DNA from: Halalkaliarchaeum sp. AArc-CO | Lineage (GTDB): Archaea > Halobacteriota > Halobacteria > Halobacteriales > Haloferacaceae | Length of the DNA stretch: 64,000 nucleotides | Assembly: GCF_024972735.1 (NCBI RefSeq) | Contig: NZ_CP087723.1 | Coordinates: forward strand, 1,240,001-1,304,000 | Direction: 5' to 3' | Shown here: positions 25,397 to 33,490 of the stretch, one piece after another | How positions within the stretch are numbered: position 1 is the first letter of the stretch | Layout of the letters: every line of letters starts with the position of its first letter | Notes under the pieces: model-generated | The model's input: the letters and a program-made list of their open reading frames with translations, nothing else | Databases searched by the model: none | What the model was told of the DNA's origin: nothing | Position numbers and translations under genes: made by a program

Positions 25397-26029
25397 ATGG
25401 CTGAAGACTGGATATTCTACTACGACTACAACAAGTGCATCGGCTGTCACGCCTGCTCGGTGTCCTGCAAGCAGTTCCACAACGTGGAAGCGACGAAAGA
25501 CGACTGGCGGAGCGTCGAACACGTCGAAAGCGGATCCGGAAACGAGTTTGAGGAGATCCCGATCTCCACCTCCTGTATGCACTGTCCGGACGCTCCCTGC
25601 GTGGACGTGTGCCCTGTCGACATCATCGAAAAGCGGGAGGAGGACGGTATCGTGGTTCACGAACGCGACGAGTGTATCTTCTGCTTCCAGTGCGGCGAGG
25701 CGTGTCCGTACGACGCCCCCACCTACCCCGAGGACGAACAGCTAATGGCGAAGTGTAACTTCTGTCTCGGCGAGGGGCCCGGAAGCGCCTACGGCCAGCC
25801 GGAGAAACAGAAGGAATCGGACGGCGGCAAGAAGCCGTCCTGCGTCGACAACTGCGTCGGCGGTGCGATCCAGGCTGGTCCCGTCGACGAAATGCTCGAA
25901 CTCGCTTCCGCAGAGGCCGTCCAGCGGTACGAGGACGGTGCACAGAACCAGCGTGTGATCGTCGAACCGATGCGTAAAGGGACGACGGACGTTGATACGC
26001 TCATCGAATCCGCTGTATCGGAGGACTGA
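25397..26029 (+). CDS. four-cluster [4Fe-4S] electron-transfer subunit (PsrB/DmsB-like)
   Basis: 210 residues with no signal peptide, as expected for a B subunit that is carried through Tat with its catalytic partner. Cys groups in order: CIGCHACSVSC, CMHCPDAPCVDVC, CIFCFQCGEAC and CNFC with a distant CVDNC, giving four cubane clusters. It passes electrons to the molybdenum subunit encoded 2 nt upstream. The electron donor is unclear because no quinol-oxidising membrane subunit is encoded. Confidence 0.92.
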   Translation: MAEDWIFYYDYNKCIGCHACSVSCKQFHNVEATKDDWRSVEHVESGSGNEFEEIPISTSCMHCPDAPCVDVCPVDIIEKREEDGIVVHERDECIFCFQCGEACPYDAPTYPEDEQLMAKCNFCLGEGPGSAYGQPEKQKESDGGKKPSCVDNCVGGAIQAGPVDEMLELASAEAVQRYEDGAQNQRVIVEPMRKGTTDVDTLIESAVSED

Positions 26030-26065
26030 CGCAGACTCATGATGGTCGTCTCACCGGGGGAACAC

Positions 26066-26659
26066 ATGCTCAGTACTGACGACCGACGATCGCTTGCGGA
26101 GCTGTACGCGCTGCTGTCGGCGTGTTTCCAGACGCCCGACGAGGAACTCGTGGAGGCAATCGAGGAAGGCGACCTCCACGAACAGCTCCTGACCCGTGCC
26201 GAACCGCTCGGAATCGACCCGGAACGCCCATCTCTCGGCGACATCGACAGCGTCGGCGACTTCCAGGAAGCGTATCTCCGGAGCTTCGAGGGGTACGAGG
26301 GGCCGTCGGCGCCCCCGGCGGAGTCGGTCTACGAACCGTGGTGGGACGATCAGGACCGCGAGATCCTCTCGGGTCCTGCCGCAGCCGACATGCGGCGCCG
26401 ATTCGACGAGGTGGGCGCCGATGTGCCCGAACGATATCCTCCAGACCACGTGGCACTCCTGTTGGAGTACGGGAGTCTCCTGCTGGAAGCAGGCGAGTTG
26501 GAGGCGTACGATCAGTTCCACCGCGATCACTTCGACTGGATCCCGGAGTTTCACGCCCGAGTCGAGGAGACGTGCGACGAGCCGTTCTACCGATGGGCGA
26601 CAGCGGTACTGTCGGCGACGATCGAGGCTGTAGAATCGCGCCTTCGACAGGAGCAGTAA
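26066..26659 (+). CDS. TorD/DmsD-like Mo-enzyme assembly chaperone
   Basis: 197 residues, mostly helical, with RRSLAELYALLSACFQTPDEEL near the start and the loop PPAESVYEPWWDDQ in place of the family PPYxSxY. Members bind the Tat signal of the catalytic subunit until cofactor is inserted. The ATG at 26066 starts at the first conserved helix; an in-frame ATG at 26039 would add nine residues. It is in the same operon as its likely client encoded at 23028. Confidence 0.8.
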   Translation: MLSTDDRRSLAELYALLSACFQTPDEELVEAIEEGDLHEQLLTRAEPLGIDPERPSLGDIDSVGDFQEAYLRSFEGYEGPSAPPAESVYEPWWDDQDREILSGPAAADMRRRFDEVGADVPERYPPDHVALLLEYGSLLLEAGELEAYDQFHRDHFDWIPEFHARVEETCDEPFYRWATAVLSATIEAVESRLRQEQ

Positions 26660-26663
26660 CGGA

Positions 26664-27038
26664 ATGCAATCTTCACGGGACCGCCCGGAGTCCGACGACA
26701 GTCGAACCAGGATTACGGTGACGGTATCCGATCCTGGAGCGACCGCTGAACTGCTGAACTGTCTCCTCGAGCAGAGTGAAGGCGTCGACAGCAGTCAGAT
26801 TCACATCTCGGCGACTGATCCACAGGAGGTTCAGACGGTGACGGTCGACGGCCTCACCCAAAAGCAGCGACAGGCGGTCCTGAGTGCGACAGCCCTCGGC
26901 TACTACGACGATCCTCGTTCGGCGTCGCTGGGCGACGTTGCCGCCGAACTCGACGTGTCGGATTCGGCAGCGTCGAAACGGTTGAAAACGGTCGAACGAA
27001 AGCTGGTACTGGCACTTGCAGACCAACTCTCTAGTTGA
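26664..27038 (+). CDS. short HTH-10 family regulator
   Basis: 124 residues. The C-terminal half LTQKQRQAVLSATALGYYDDPR ... LDVSDSAASKRLKTVERKL is the Bat-type helix-turn-helix. The N-terminal part (about 15-70) is a small alpha/beta region, TVSDPGATAELLNCLLEQ, with no PAS or GAF. It is the last gene of the first oxidoreductase operon, 5 nt after the chaperone gene. DmsR in Halobacterium dms operons is a Bat-like regulator, so autoregulation or control of the second operon is plausible. Confidence 0.8.
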   Translation: MQSSRDRPESDDSRTRITVTVSDPGATAELLNCLLEQSEGVDSSQIHISATDPQEVQTVTVDGLTQKQRQAVLSATALGYYDDPRSASLGDVAAELDVSDSAASKRLKTVERKLVLALADQLSS

Positions 27039-27490
27039 GCAACGTCGTCGATGTGCCGCGGCAGAGGTCGACCGTCGCAGAGGTCGTGTCGCTTTCGTCC
27101 GATTTCCCGATGACGAGACGCTTCGCGTCTGGAACCACTTGACACGGAGGCGGTAACACTGTACGTTTGATTGTGAAGGGAAAAATCGTCGATTATCTTT
27201 CCCTATTAGCACATTCTCTCTATTCGTGCCGATAACGACTGCTATTCGGGAGCAGTTGGCAGCTAGCTACTAGTATATATTCCTTTCTTATGGAGGAGCT
27301 ACCATAATTATTCAGAATTATTTAAATTAAATAAATACTTCATATTCAATAGACATGCACTCCCCAACCCAGTTCTTATACAAAATCGCTACAGGGACTC
27401 CGAGAAACGCCTGACGACTACCTTCCGAGACGGACTGCCCCGTCGACAGGGGCGAACCAGCGATCCAACGAACCAGTCCACCGACAGATC
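27039..27490. other. 452-nt AT-rich intergenic region before the second Mo operon
   Basis: No gene seen. From about 27180 to 27360 the sequence is far richer in A+T than the rest of the window, with a block of A/T-only runs at 27313-27336 that would serve as a TATA element. A short reading frame from the ATG at 27355 ends after 19 codons and is not in frame with the next gene. The frame of the next gene is open back to the TAG at 27350. Confidence 0.6.
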
Positions 27491-28513
27491 CTGAGCAAGT
27501 CAAAACCGAACGGAGAAACGGACGGAGAAGAGAGCCGTGGAACGATACGGCGCCTCGCCGCGATCGGCGGCGCCGCCGTCGGGACGGCCAGCGCGGGCTG
27601 TCTCGGGTTCTTCGAGGAGGAGGAACCCGAACCGACGCCGACGCCCGAACCGGAGGAGACGCCGACACCGACGCCCGAAGAGGAGGAAACGCCGACGCCG
27701 GAACCGCCCGAAGAGGAACCGGACGTCGAACTCGGGATGGTGATCGACCTCCAGCGGTGTTCCGGCTGTCAGGCGTGTAACATCGCCTGCAAGAACGAGA
27801 ACAACGTCCAAGAGGGGTTCGCCTGGTCCGACCGGATTACGGTAACGGACGGGGAGTTCCCGGACACCAGCTACGAGTTTATTCCGACACTGTGTAACCA
27901 CTGTGAAGACGCTCCCTGTATCGACGTGTGTCCCGTCGCCGGCGACGCCCTCTACAAGGGCCCCGGCGGGATCACGATGCAGAACCGCGACGAGTGTATC
28001 GGCTGCCAGCAGTGTGTCGGCGCCTGCCCGTACAACAAGATCGAATTCTCCCAGGGGGAGCAGTACGACTTCTGGCGCGGCGACGAACGCGTCATGGCGG
28101 GGACGGCGACGCCTCGGGAAGTCACCGAGCAGGTCGGCGATTACGTCCCCCCGTATCAGAACCCCTCGCGTGACTCCCTTGAGGGACACTACGCCGACCG
28201 CGCTGACGCGGACGGTGCAATGGACTCGGGGGTCGCCGAGAAGTGTGAGTTCTGTGTCTCCCGGGTCACGCAGGGCGAACTCCCCGCGTGTGTCGAGGCG
28301 TGCCCCTGCGACGCGCGGATCTTCGGCGACCTGAACGATCCGGACAGTTCGGTGAGCCATGTCCTCGAAGAACACGACGGTCGATTCGTCGACGAGTGGT
28401 ACGGCGAGGACTTCGGTACCGAACCAAAGGTGCAGTACATCCGCGAGTTCGACGGCAGCGACGCCGGGGAACCGCTCGGCGTCGGAAAGGGAGAGGTTCC
28501 CGAACTCGACTGA
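27491..28513 (+). CDS. four-cluster [4Fe-4S] subunit with its own Tat-lipoprotein signal; probable CTG start
   Basis: About 340 residues if started at CTG 27491 (would read MSKSKPNGETDGEE). The in-frame sequence before the first internal ATG (27737) encodes TIRRLAAIGGAAVG, a lipobox SAGCLG and a Glu/Pro/Thr linker like that of the 23028 product, so this part is clearly coding. There is no ATG, GTG or TTG in frame back to the stop at 27350. Four [4Fe-4S] clusters follow: CSGCQACNIAC, CNHCEDAPCIDVC, CIGCQQCVGAC and CEFC with CVEAC. It is the electron-transfer partner of the catalytic subunit 12 nt downstream. A mutated start or an assembly error is the alternative. Confidence 0.8.
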   Translation: MSKSKPNGETDGEESRGTIRRLAAIGGAAVGTASAGCLGFFEEEEPEPTPTPEPEETPTPTPEEEETPTPEPPEEEPDVELGMVIDLQRCSGCQACNIACKNENNVQEGFAWSDRITVTDGEFPDTSYEFIPTLCNHCEDAPCIDVCPVAGDALYKGPGGITMQNRDECIGCQQCVGACPYNKIEFSQGEQYDFWRGDERVMAGTATPREVTEQVGDYVPPYQNPSRDSLEGHYADRADADGAMDSGVAEKCEFCVSRVTQGELPACVEACPCDARIFGDLNDPDSSVSHVLEEHDGRFVDEWYGEDFGTEPKVQYIREFDGSDAGEPLGVGKGEVPELD

Positions 28514-28525
28514 GAGGTGATACTC

Positions 28526-31261
28526 ATGTCAAAAGCAAACGACGACATCGCGGCCGAGCACAGTAAGAGAGACGGCGTCATGCCGACCGACCGGAGAGGG
28601 TTCCTCAAACTCGGGGCGGTGGGCGTTGCAGGGGCCGCAGCGACCCTGCAACTGTCCGCGCTCGCCGAGGCCGAGGACGGAGTCGACACGGCGTTTTCGC
28701 CCCGGGACGCCCTCGCGGAAGAGACTGGGGAGTGGCGCGCCTCGACGTGTGCGGGGTGTACCTCGTGGTGTGCCTCCGAGATCCTCGTCGAGGGCGGGCG
28801 CGCCCTGAAGGTCCGCGGGAACTCGAACTCCCAGATCCACGGCGTTTCCAACTGTCCCCGCAAGCACCTGGGCATCCAGCAACTGTACGATCCCGACAGG
28901 GTCACCCAGCCGATGCGGCGGACGAACCCGAACAAAGGCCCCGACGAGGATCCGGAGTTCGAGCCGATCACGTGGGATGAGGCGATCTCCGAGATCGCCG
29001 ATCATATCATGATGCTCCGGGAGAACGAGGAGACCCACAAGGCGATGGTCACCCGCGGCCGGTACACGTACCTCCGGCCGATCCTCTACAGTCATTTCCC
29101 GGCGATCGTCGGCACCCCGAACAACATCTCCCACAGCGCGATCTGTGCGGAGGCCGAAAAGTTTGGCCCGTACTACACCGAAGGCGAGTGGTCGTACCGC
29201 CAGTACGACATCGAGAACACCGACTACGTGATCGCGTGGGGAGCAGACCCGATAAACTCCAACAGGCAGGTCTCCTACTACTCCAGCGAATGGGGAGACA
29301 TGCTGGACGACGCGGATCTCGCGGTCGTCGAACCGCGCCTGAGTGCGACTGCCGCCAAGGCGGACGAGTTCCTCCCCGTCGAACCAGGCGAGGACGGCGC
29401 GGTCGCGGTCGCGATGGCCCACGTGATCCTCACGGAGGGGCTGTGGAGCCGCGAATTCGTCGGCGAGTTCGCGGACGGCGAAAACCTGTTCGTCGAGGGC
29501 GAGGAGGTCGATCCCGGGGAGTTCGACGAGTCCGAAAACAGTACCGGCGTCGTCGACTGGTGGAACGAGGAGCTGAAGAACAAGACCCCCGAGTGGGCAG
29601 CGGAGCGCTCCGGCGTGCCGGCCGACCAGATCGAACGCGTCGCCCGCAACTTCGGCGAAGCTGGACCGAACGCCCTCGTGTGGATGGGTGGCGGCCCGGT
29701 CATGCAGGTTCGGGGCAGCTACACCAGCATGGCGGTCCACGCGCTCAACGGCCTCGTCGGCTCCGTCGGTAACGAGGGTGGAACGCTCTTTTCACCGTCC
29801 GACGGTACCGCGAGCCTCCCCGGCGCGGACGACTACATCGACGAGGTCGCCCAGCAGGGGCTCGACTACATCGAGGAACACCGCGACGAGGTGACCGGGG
29901 ACAAGATCGACCAGCGCGGCGCCAAGGACCAGCCCGTGCTCAAGGAGGGGTCGTCCGGCGGCGGCGTCGTGACCAACAACGCCGCCGACGGGATGCTGGA
30001 GGAGGACCCGATGGAGATCAAGTTCCTGCTGTCCTACTGGAACAACTACGCCTTCTCCAATCCCGAGAACCAGCGCTGGATCGATGCGCTGGAGAAACTC
30101 GAGGGCGAGGAGTACCTCCACGTCACCGTCGAGACCAACCCCAGCGAGACGGCATGGTTCGCCGACATCGTTCTGCCGGCGACCCACCACCAGTTCGAGC
30201 GGTGGGGTCAGCTCCGCAGCACGGCCGCCCGTCGTCGGTCGATCAACCTCCACCAGCCGGTGCTGTGTGACGATCCCGACGATCCGGAGGAGGTCCTCGA
30301 GAACGGCCGTCTCTGGAACGTCAAAAGCGACGAGACTGAGATCGTCTACATGATCGCCGACGAACTGGCCGAGCGGGGCTTCACCGAGATGCTCGACTAC
30401 TGCGAGCAGTACGAGGACCCCGAAACCGGGTTGTCTCCGAGCGACGAGTACGACGACCGCGAACTCCGCGCCCAGGCGTTTTCCCGGAACGCGATCAAAC
30501 TCCGCATGCAGCCGATGTGGGACCCGGAAGTCGGTCATCCCGGCGGCGACGACTACGACGGCTGGGAACAGTTCCGGGAAGCCGGCATCTGGAACTCCGA
30601 CGAGTGGGAGTACAGACACCGCTGGCCCTCGGAGGGCGGGGAGTTCGGCACCGTGTCGGGCACCTTCGAGTTTTACAGTGAGACGCTCAAAGAGGCTCTC
30701 GGCGGCCACGCCGACCGCTACGACACGGACGTCGACGACATCCTCGAGACGTGTAACTATCTGGCACGGGAAGGCGACGATAACGCGCCGCACCCGTTCC
30801 TCCCGCACTACGAGGAGCCGTACATCCACGGCGAGGACGACTACGACTTCGAGTTCGTCGACTACAAGTCCCGGCTCAACAGGGAGGGACGGTCGGCGAA
30901 CACAGAGTGGTACCAGGAGTTCGGCGACGCCGATCCCGGCGACGAACCCGGGCAGGACGTCGTCAAGCTCCACCCGGACGACGCCGCCGACCTCGGCATC
31001 GACGACGGCGACGAGGTCGTGATCGAGTCGCCCGTCGGCGAAATCGAGTGTACGGCCAAACTCTGGGAAGGCGTCCAGCCCGGCACGGTCGCCAAGACGT
31101 ACGGGCAGGGGCACTGGGCGTACGGCCGCAGGGCCGCCGAGGTGTTCGGCGAGGAAGCCAAAGGTGGCAACAACAACCGCCTGATCCCGGCCGACTACGA
31201 CCGTCTGAGCGGAAGTTCGGTGTTCTACGGCTGTGTCAGCGTCAACGTGAAGCCGCAGTAA
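28526..31261 (+). CDS. molybdopterin oxidoreductase catalytic subunit (Psr/Ttr/Arr clade), Tat-exported
   Basis: 911 residues from MSKANDD (a GTG at 28517 would add three). The canonical Tat motif DRRGFLKLG is at residues 22-30, with no lipobox Cys. The [4Fe-4S] site is Cys75, Cys78, Cys82 and Cys110 (CAGCTSWC ... NCPRK). Cys207 in ISHSAICAEAEKFG is the likely Mo ligand, followed by YVIAWGADPINSNRQ. The C-terminal domain binds molybdopterin dinucleotide (VVKLHPDDAADLGIDDGDEV). Size and motifs put it with tetrathionate, polysulfide and arsenate-type reductases. The acceptor is undecided. Its Fe-S partner upstream carries the lipid anchor, the reverse of the first operon. Confidence 0.9.
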   Translation: MSKANDDIAAEHSKRDGVMPTDRRGFLKLGAVGVAGAAATLQLSALAEAEDGVDTAFSPRDALAEETGEWRASTCAGCTSWCASEILVEGGRALKVRGNSNSQIHGVSNCPRKHLGIQQLYDPDRVTQPMRRTNPNKGPDEDPEFEPITWDEAISEIADHIMMLRENEETHKAMVTRGRYTYLRPILYSHFPAIVGTPNNISHSAICAEAEKFGPYYTEGEWSYRQYDIENTDYVIAWGADPINSNRQVSYYSSEWGDMLDDADLAVVEPRLSATAAKADEFLPVEPGEDGAVAVAMAHVILTEGLWSREFVGEFADGENLFVEGEEVDPGEFDESENSTGVVDWWNEELKNKTPEWAAERSGVPADQIERVARNFGEAGPNALVWMGGGPVMQVRGSYTSMAVHALNGLVGSVGNEGGTLFSPSDGTASLPGADDYIDEVAQQGLDYIEEHRDEVTGDKIDQRGAKDQPVLKEGSSGGGVVTNNAADGMLEEDPMEIKFLLSYWNNYAFSNPENQRWIDALEKLEGEEYLHVTVETNPSETAWFADIVLPATHHQFERWGQLRSTAARRRSINLHQPVLCDDPDDPEEVLENGRLWNVKSDETEIVYMIADELAERGFTEMLDYCEQYEDPETGLSPSDEYDDRELRAQAFSRNAIKLRMQPMWDPEVGHPGGDDYDGWEQFREAGIWNSDEWEYRHRWPSEGGEFGTVSGTFEFYSETLKEALGGHADRYDTDVDDILETCNYLAREGDDNAPHPFLPHYEEPYIHGEDDYDFEFVDYKSRLNREGRSANTEWYQEFGDADPGDEPGQDVVKLHPDDAADLGIDDGDEVVIESPVGEIECTAKLWEGVQPGTVAKTYGQGHWAYGRRAAEVFGEEAKGGNNNRLIPADYDRLSGSSVFYGCVSVNVKPQ

Positions 31262-31278
31262 CGAATTCAACACCAACG

Positions 31279-31911
31279 ATGAACGAACTATCCAGGGACG
31301 AACTGCTGGCCGAGGCGGAATGCCGAGGGAACGCCTACAAGTTCCTCTCGGTCTGTTACCGCCTCCCGGACGAGGAGTGGCGAGAGACGATGGCGGCCGC
31401 GCGGAACGCCTCGATACACCCGCGCCTCGAGGAGCTGGTCGGGACAACGCCCCCCGATCGTGACGATCTCCGGGTCGACTACGCGAAGCTGTTCGTCGGT
31501 CCCTTCGAGGTGCTCGCGCCGCCGTACGGGTCGGTGTACATGGAGCAACACGGCAGGGCGATGGGCGAGTCGACCCTGGATGTCGAGCGCAGATATCGGG
31601 AAGAAGGGCTGGATATCGGCCTCGACGAGCCCGCCGACCACATCGTGGCAGAGCTGGAGTTCCTCTACTACCTCGTCGTAAACGAGGCCGAGGCGCTCAG
31701 GAACGACGATCTCGAGACGGCCGCCACCTATCTGGAGAAACAGCGGTCGTTCCTCGAGAGCCACCTCGGGAACTGGATCGGCGAGTTCGCGACCAACGTC
31801 GCCGAGAACGCCACCACCGAGTTCTACCGGACGCTCGGCCGGGAGACGGCTCGGTTCGTCGACGGCGATCTAAACCGGATTCGAGAGCAACTCGAGAGAC
31901 TGGACGGCTGA
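31279..31911 (+). CDS. TorD/DmsD-family chaperone for the second Mo enzyme
   Basis: 210 residues with the family signature FVGPFEVLAPPYGSVYMEQ and helices typical of redox-enzyme maturation proteins. A later block, LDEPADHIVAELEFLYYLV, matches the conserved ExxDH region. It starts 17 nt after the catalytic gene and closes the operon. The two chaperones of the window are clearly different, consistent with one dedicated chaperone per enzyme. Confidence 0.9.
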   Translation: MNELSRDELLAEAECRGNAYKFLSVCYRLPDEEWRETMAAARNASIHPRLEELVGTTPPDRDDLRVDYAKLFVGPFEVLAPPYGSVYMEQHGRAMGESTLDVERRYREEGLDIGLDEPADHIVAELEFLYYLVVNEAEALRNDDLETAATYLEKQRSFLESHLGNWIGEFATNVAENATTEFYRTLGRETARFVDGDLNRIREQLERLDG

Positions 31912-32032
31912 AGCGAGGACGCCGGAAGCAGCGACGTCGAAAGCGGTGACAAGGGCGCGGCGACGTCGGAGACGACAGCCGTCCTCTGGAGTACCCGCGA
32001 CGCGGCGAATCAGCGGCTCACTCTCGAGCGTA

Positions 32033-32040
32033 CTTATATA
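32033..32040 (+). promoter_or_regulatory. TATA box of the ATP-grasp gene
   Basis: cttatata, about 25-30 nt before the ATG at 32065, which predicts a leaderless transcript. Confidence 0.6.
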
Positions 32041-32064
32041 GCATCTCGCACCGATGGGGGCGGC

Positions 32065-33390
32065 ATGAACGCCTCCGACACCAAGCGGTTCCTGTTCTGT
32101 TCGCTGGACGCCGCCCTGATCACCGATCTCGCCTGGCAGATCCATCGGGAGGGGCACGACGTCAAGTACTACATTGAAGCCGAAAGCGACAAAGAGATCG
32201 GCGACGGGTTCGTTCCGAAAACCGACGATTGGCGCGCGGACGTCGAGTGGGCCGACGTCATCGTTTTCGACGACATCTGGGTCGGCTCCGAGGTGGGAAC
32301 CGGACAACTCGCACAGGAACTCCGCGAGGACGGACACGCCGTCGTCGGCGGGACCCCGAACACGGATCGCCTCGAGGAGGACCGCGGCTACGCGATGGAG
32401 ATCCTCGAGGATCACGGGGTGAACACGATCGACCATCGGGAGTTCTACGACTTCGAGGAGGGAATCGAATACGTCCAGAAGAACCCGGCCCCCTACGTCA
32501 TCAAGCCGCTCGGGGAAGTGCAGAACGTCAAACGATTGCTGTACGTCGGGCGCGAACCCGACGGCGGTGACGTGATCGACGTCCTGCGTGCCTACAAGAA
32601 GGCGTGGGGACACCGGATGAAAGGGTTCCAGCTCCAGCGCAAGGTCGAAGGCGTCGAGATAGCCATCTGTGGGTTCTTCGACGGGGAGGAGTTCATCGAC
32701 GAGGTGAACTTCAACTTCGAGCACAAGCGGCTCTTCCCGGGGAACATCGGCCCACAGACCGGCGAGATGGGGACGTCGATGTTCTGGTCTGGACAGAACC
32801 AACTGTTTGCTGAAACGTTCGAAAAACTGGAAGGCTGGCTCGCACAGGAGGGCTACGTCGGAAGCATCGACCTCAACTGCATCGTCAACGCGACCGGGAT
32901 CTATCCCCTGGAGTTCACGCCGCGCTTTGGCTATCCGACGATCACGCTCCAGGAGGAGTCGATCGAGTCATCCACCGGCCAGTTCTTCTACAATCTCGCA
33001 CACGGGAACGAGCCCGAACTGGAGGTCCACAGCGGCTTTCAGGTGGCGATACGGGTAGTCCTGCCGCCGTTCCCGTTCGACGACGAGAAGACCTACGACG
33101 AGAACTCCCGGAACGCAGCAGTCGTCTTCGAAACCGACAGCCGAGAGGGAATTCATCTCGAGGACACCAAGAAGGTGGACGGACAGTGGCGGGCGGCGGG
33201 GGAAAGCGGGATGCCGCTTGTCGTCACCGGTAAAGGAGAGACGATGCAGGAGGCCCGAACGCAGTGCTACGGACGCGTCGACGACATCGTGATCCCGAAC
33301 CTCTACTACCGGGACGACGTCGGCGAGCGCTGGATGGACGGCGAGGGGGATCGGCTGCAGGCGTGGGGCTATCTCGGGCCGAGATCGTAG
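32065..33390 (+). CDS. ATP-grasp protein related to phosphoribosylamine-glycine ligase
   Basis: 441 residues. It has the PurD-like layout: an N-terminal alpha/beta domain, then PYVIKPLGEVQNVKRLLYVG, GFQLQRKVEGVEIAICGFFDG, and SIDLNCIVNATGIYPLEFTPRFGYPT as metal- and ATP-binding elements of the ATP-grasp fold. Haloarchaea have a separate bona fide PurD, and this sequence diverges from it (no typical GGREHALA start), so it may ligate another amine and acid. It stands alone with its own promoter. The substrate is unknown. Confidence 0.75.
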   Translation: MNASDTKRFLFCSLDAALITDLAWQIHREGHDVKYYIEAESDKEIGDGFVPKTDDWRADVEWADVIVFDDIWVGSEVGTGQLAQELREDGHAVVGGTPNTDRLEEDRGYAMEILEDHGVNTIDHREFYDFEEGIEYVQKNPAPYVIKPLGEVQNVKRLLYVGREPDGGDVIDVLRAYKKAWGHRMKGFQLQRKVEGVEIAICGFFDGEEFIDEVNFNFEHKRLFPGNIGPQTGEMGTSMFWSGQNQLFAETFEKLEGWLAQEGYVGSIDLNCIVNATGIYPLEFTPRFGYPTITLQEESIESSTGQFFYNLAHGNEPELEVHSGFQVAIRVVLPPFPFDDEKTYDENSRNAAVVFETDSREGIHLEDTKKVDGQWRAAGESGMPLVVTGKGETMQEARTQCYGRVDDIVIPNLYYRDDVGERWMDGEGDRLQAWGYLGPRS

Positions 33391-33461
33391 CGCCCGACTG
33401 TCGTGTCGTCTCCACTCCCTGCTCCGAGGGGATTTACTCGCGTTCGAATCCCATCGTCCCA

Positions 33462-33469
33462 ATTTTAAC
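33462..33469 (+). promoter_or_regulatory. TATA-like box of pyruvate kinase
   Basis: attttaac, centred about 25 nt before the ATG at 33491 and only about 16 nt before the ATG at 33482. This favours the downstream ATG as a leaderless start. Confidence 0.45.
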
Positions 33470-33490
33470 GTCGGCGTCCCAATGGACAGC

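Noticed and set aside
27355-27414. Start of the Fe-S subunit at ATG 27355
   Set aside because: That ATG is in another frame and runs into TGA after 19 codons; a frameshift would be required.
29792-31447. 551-codon antisense frame opposite the second Mo catalytic gene
   Set aside because: Overlaps conserved Mo-enzyme coding sequence; no recognisable domain.
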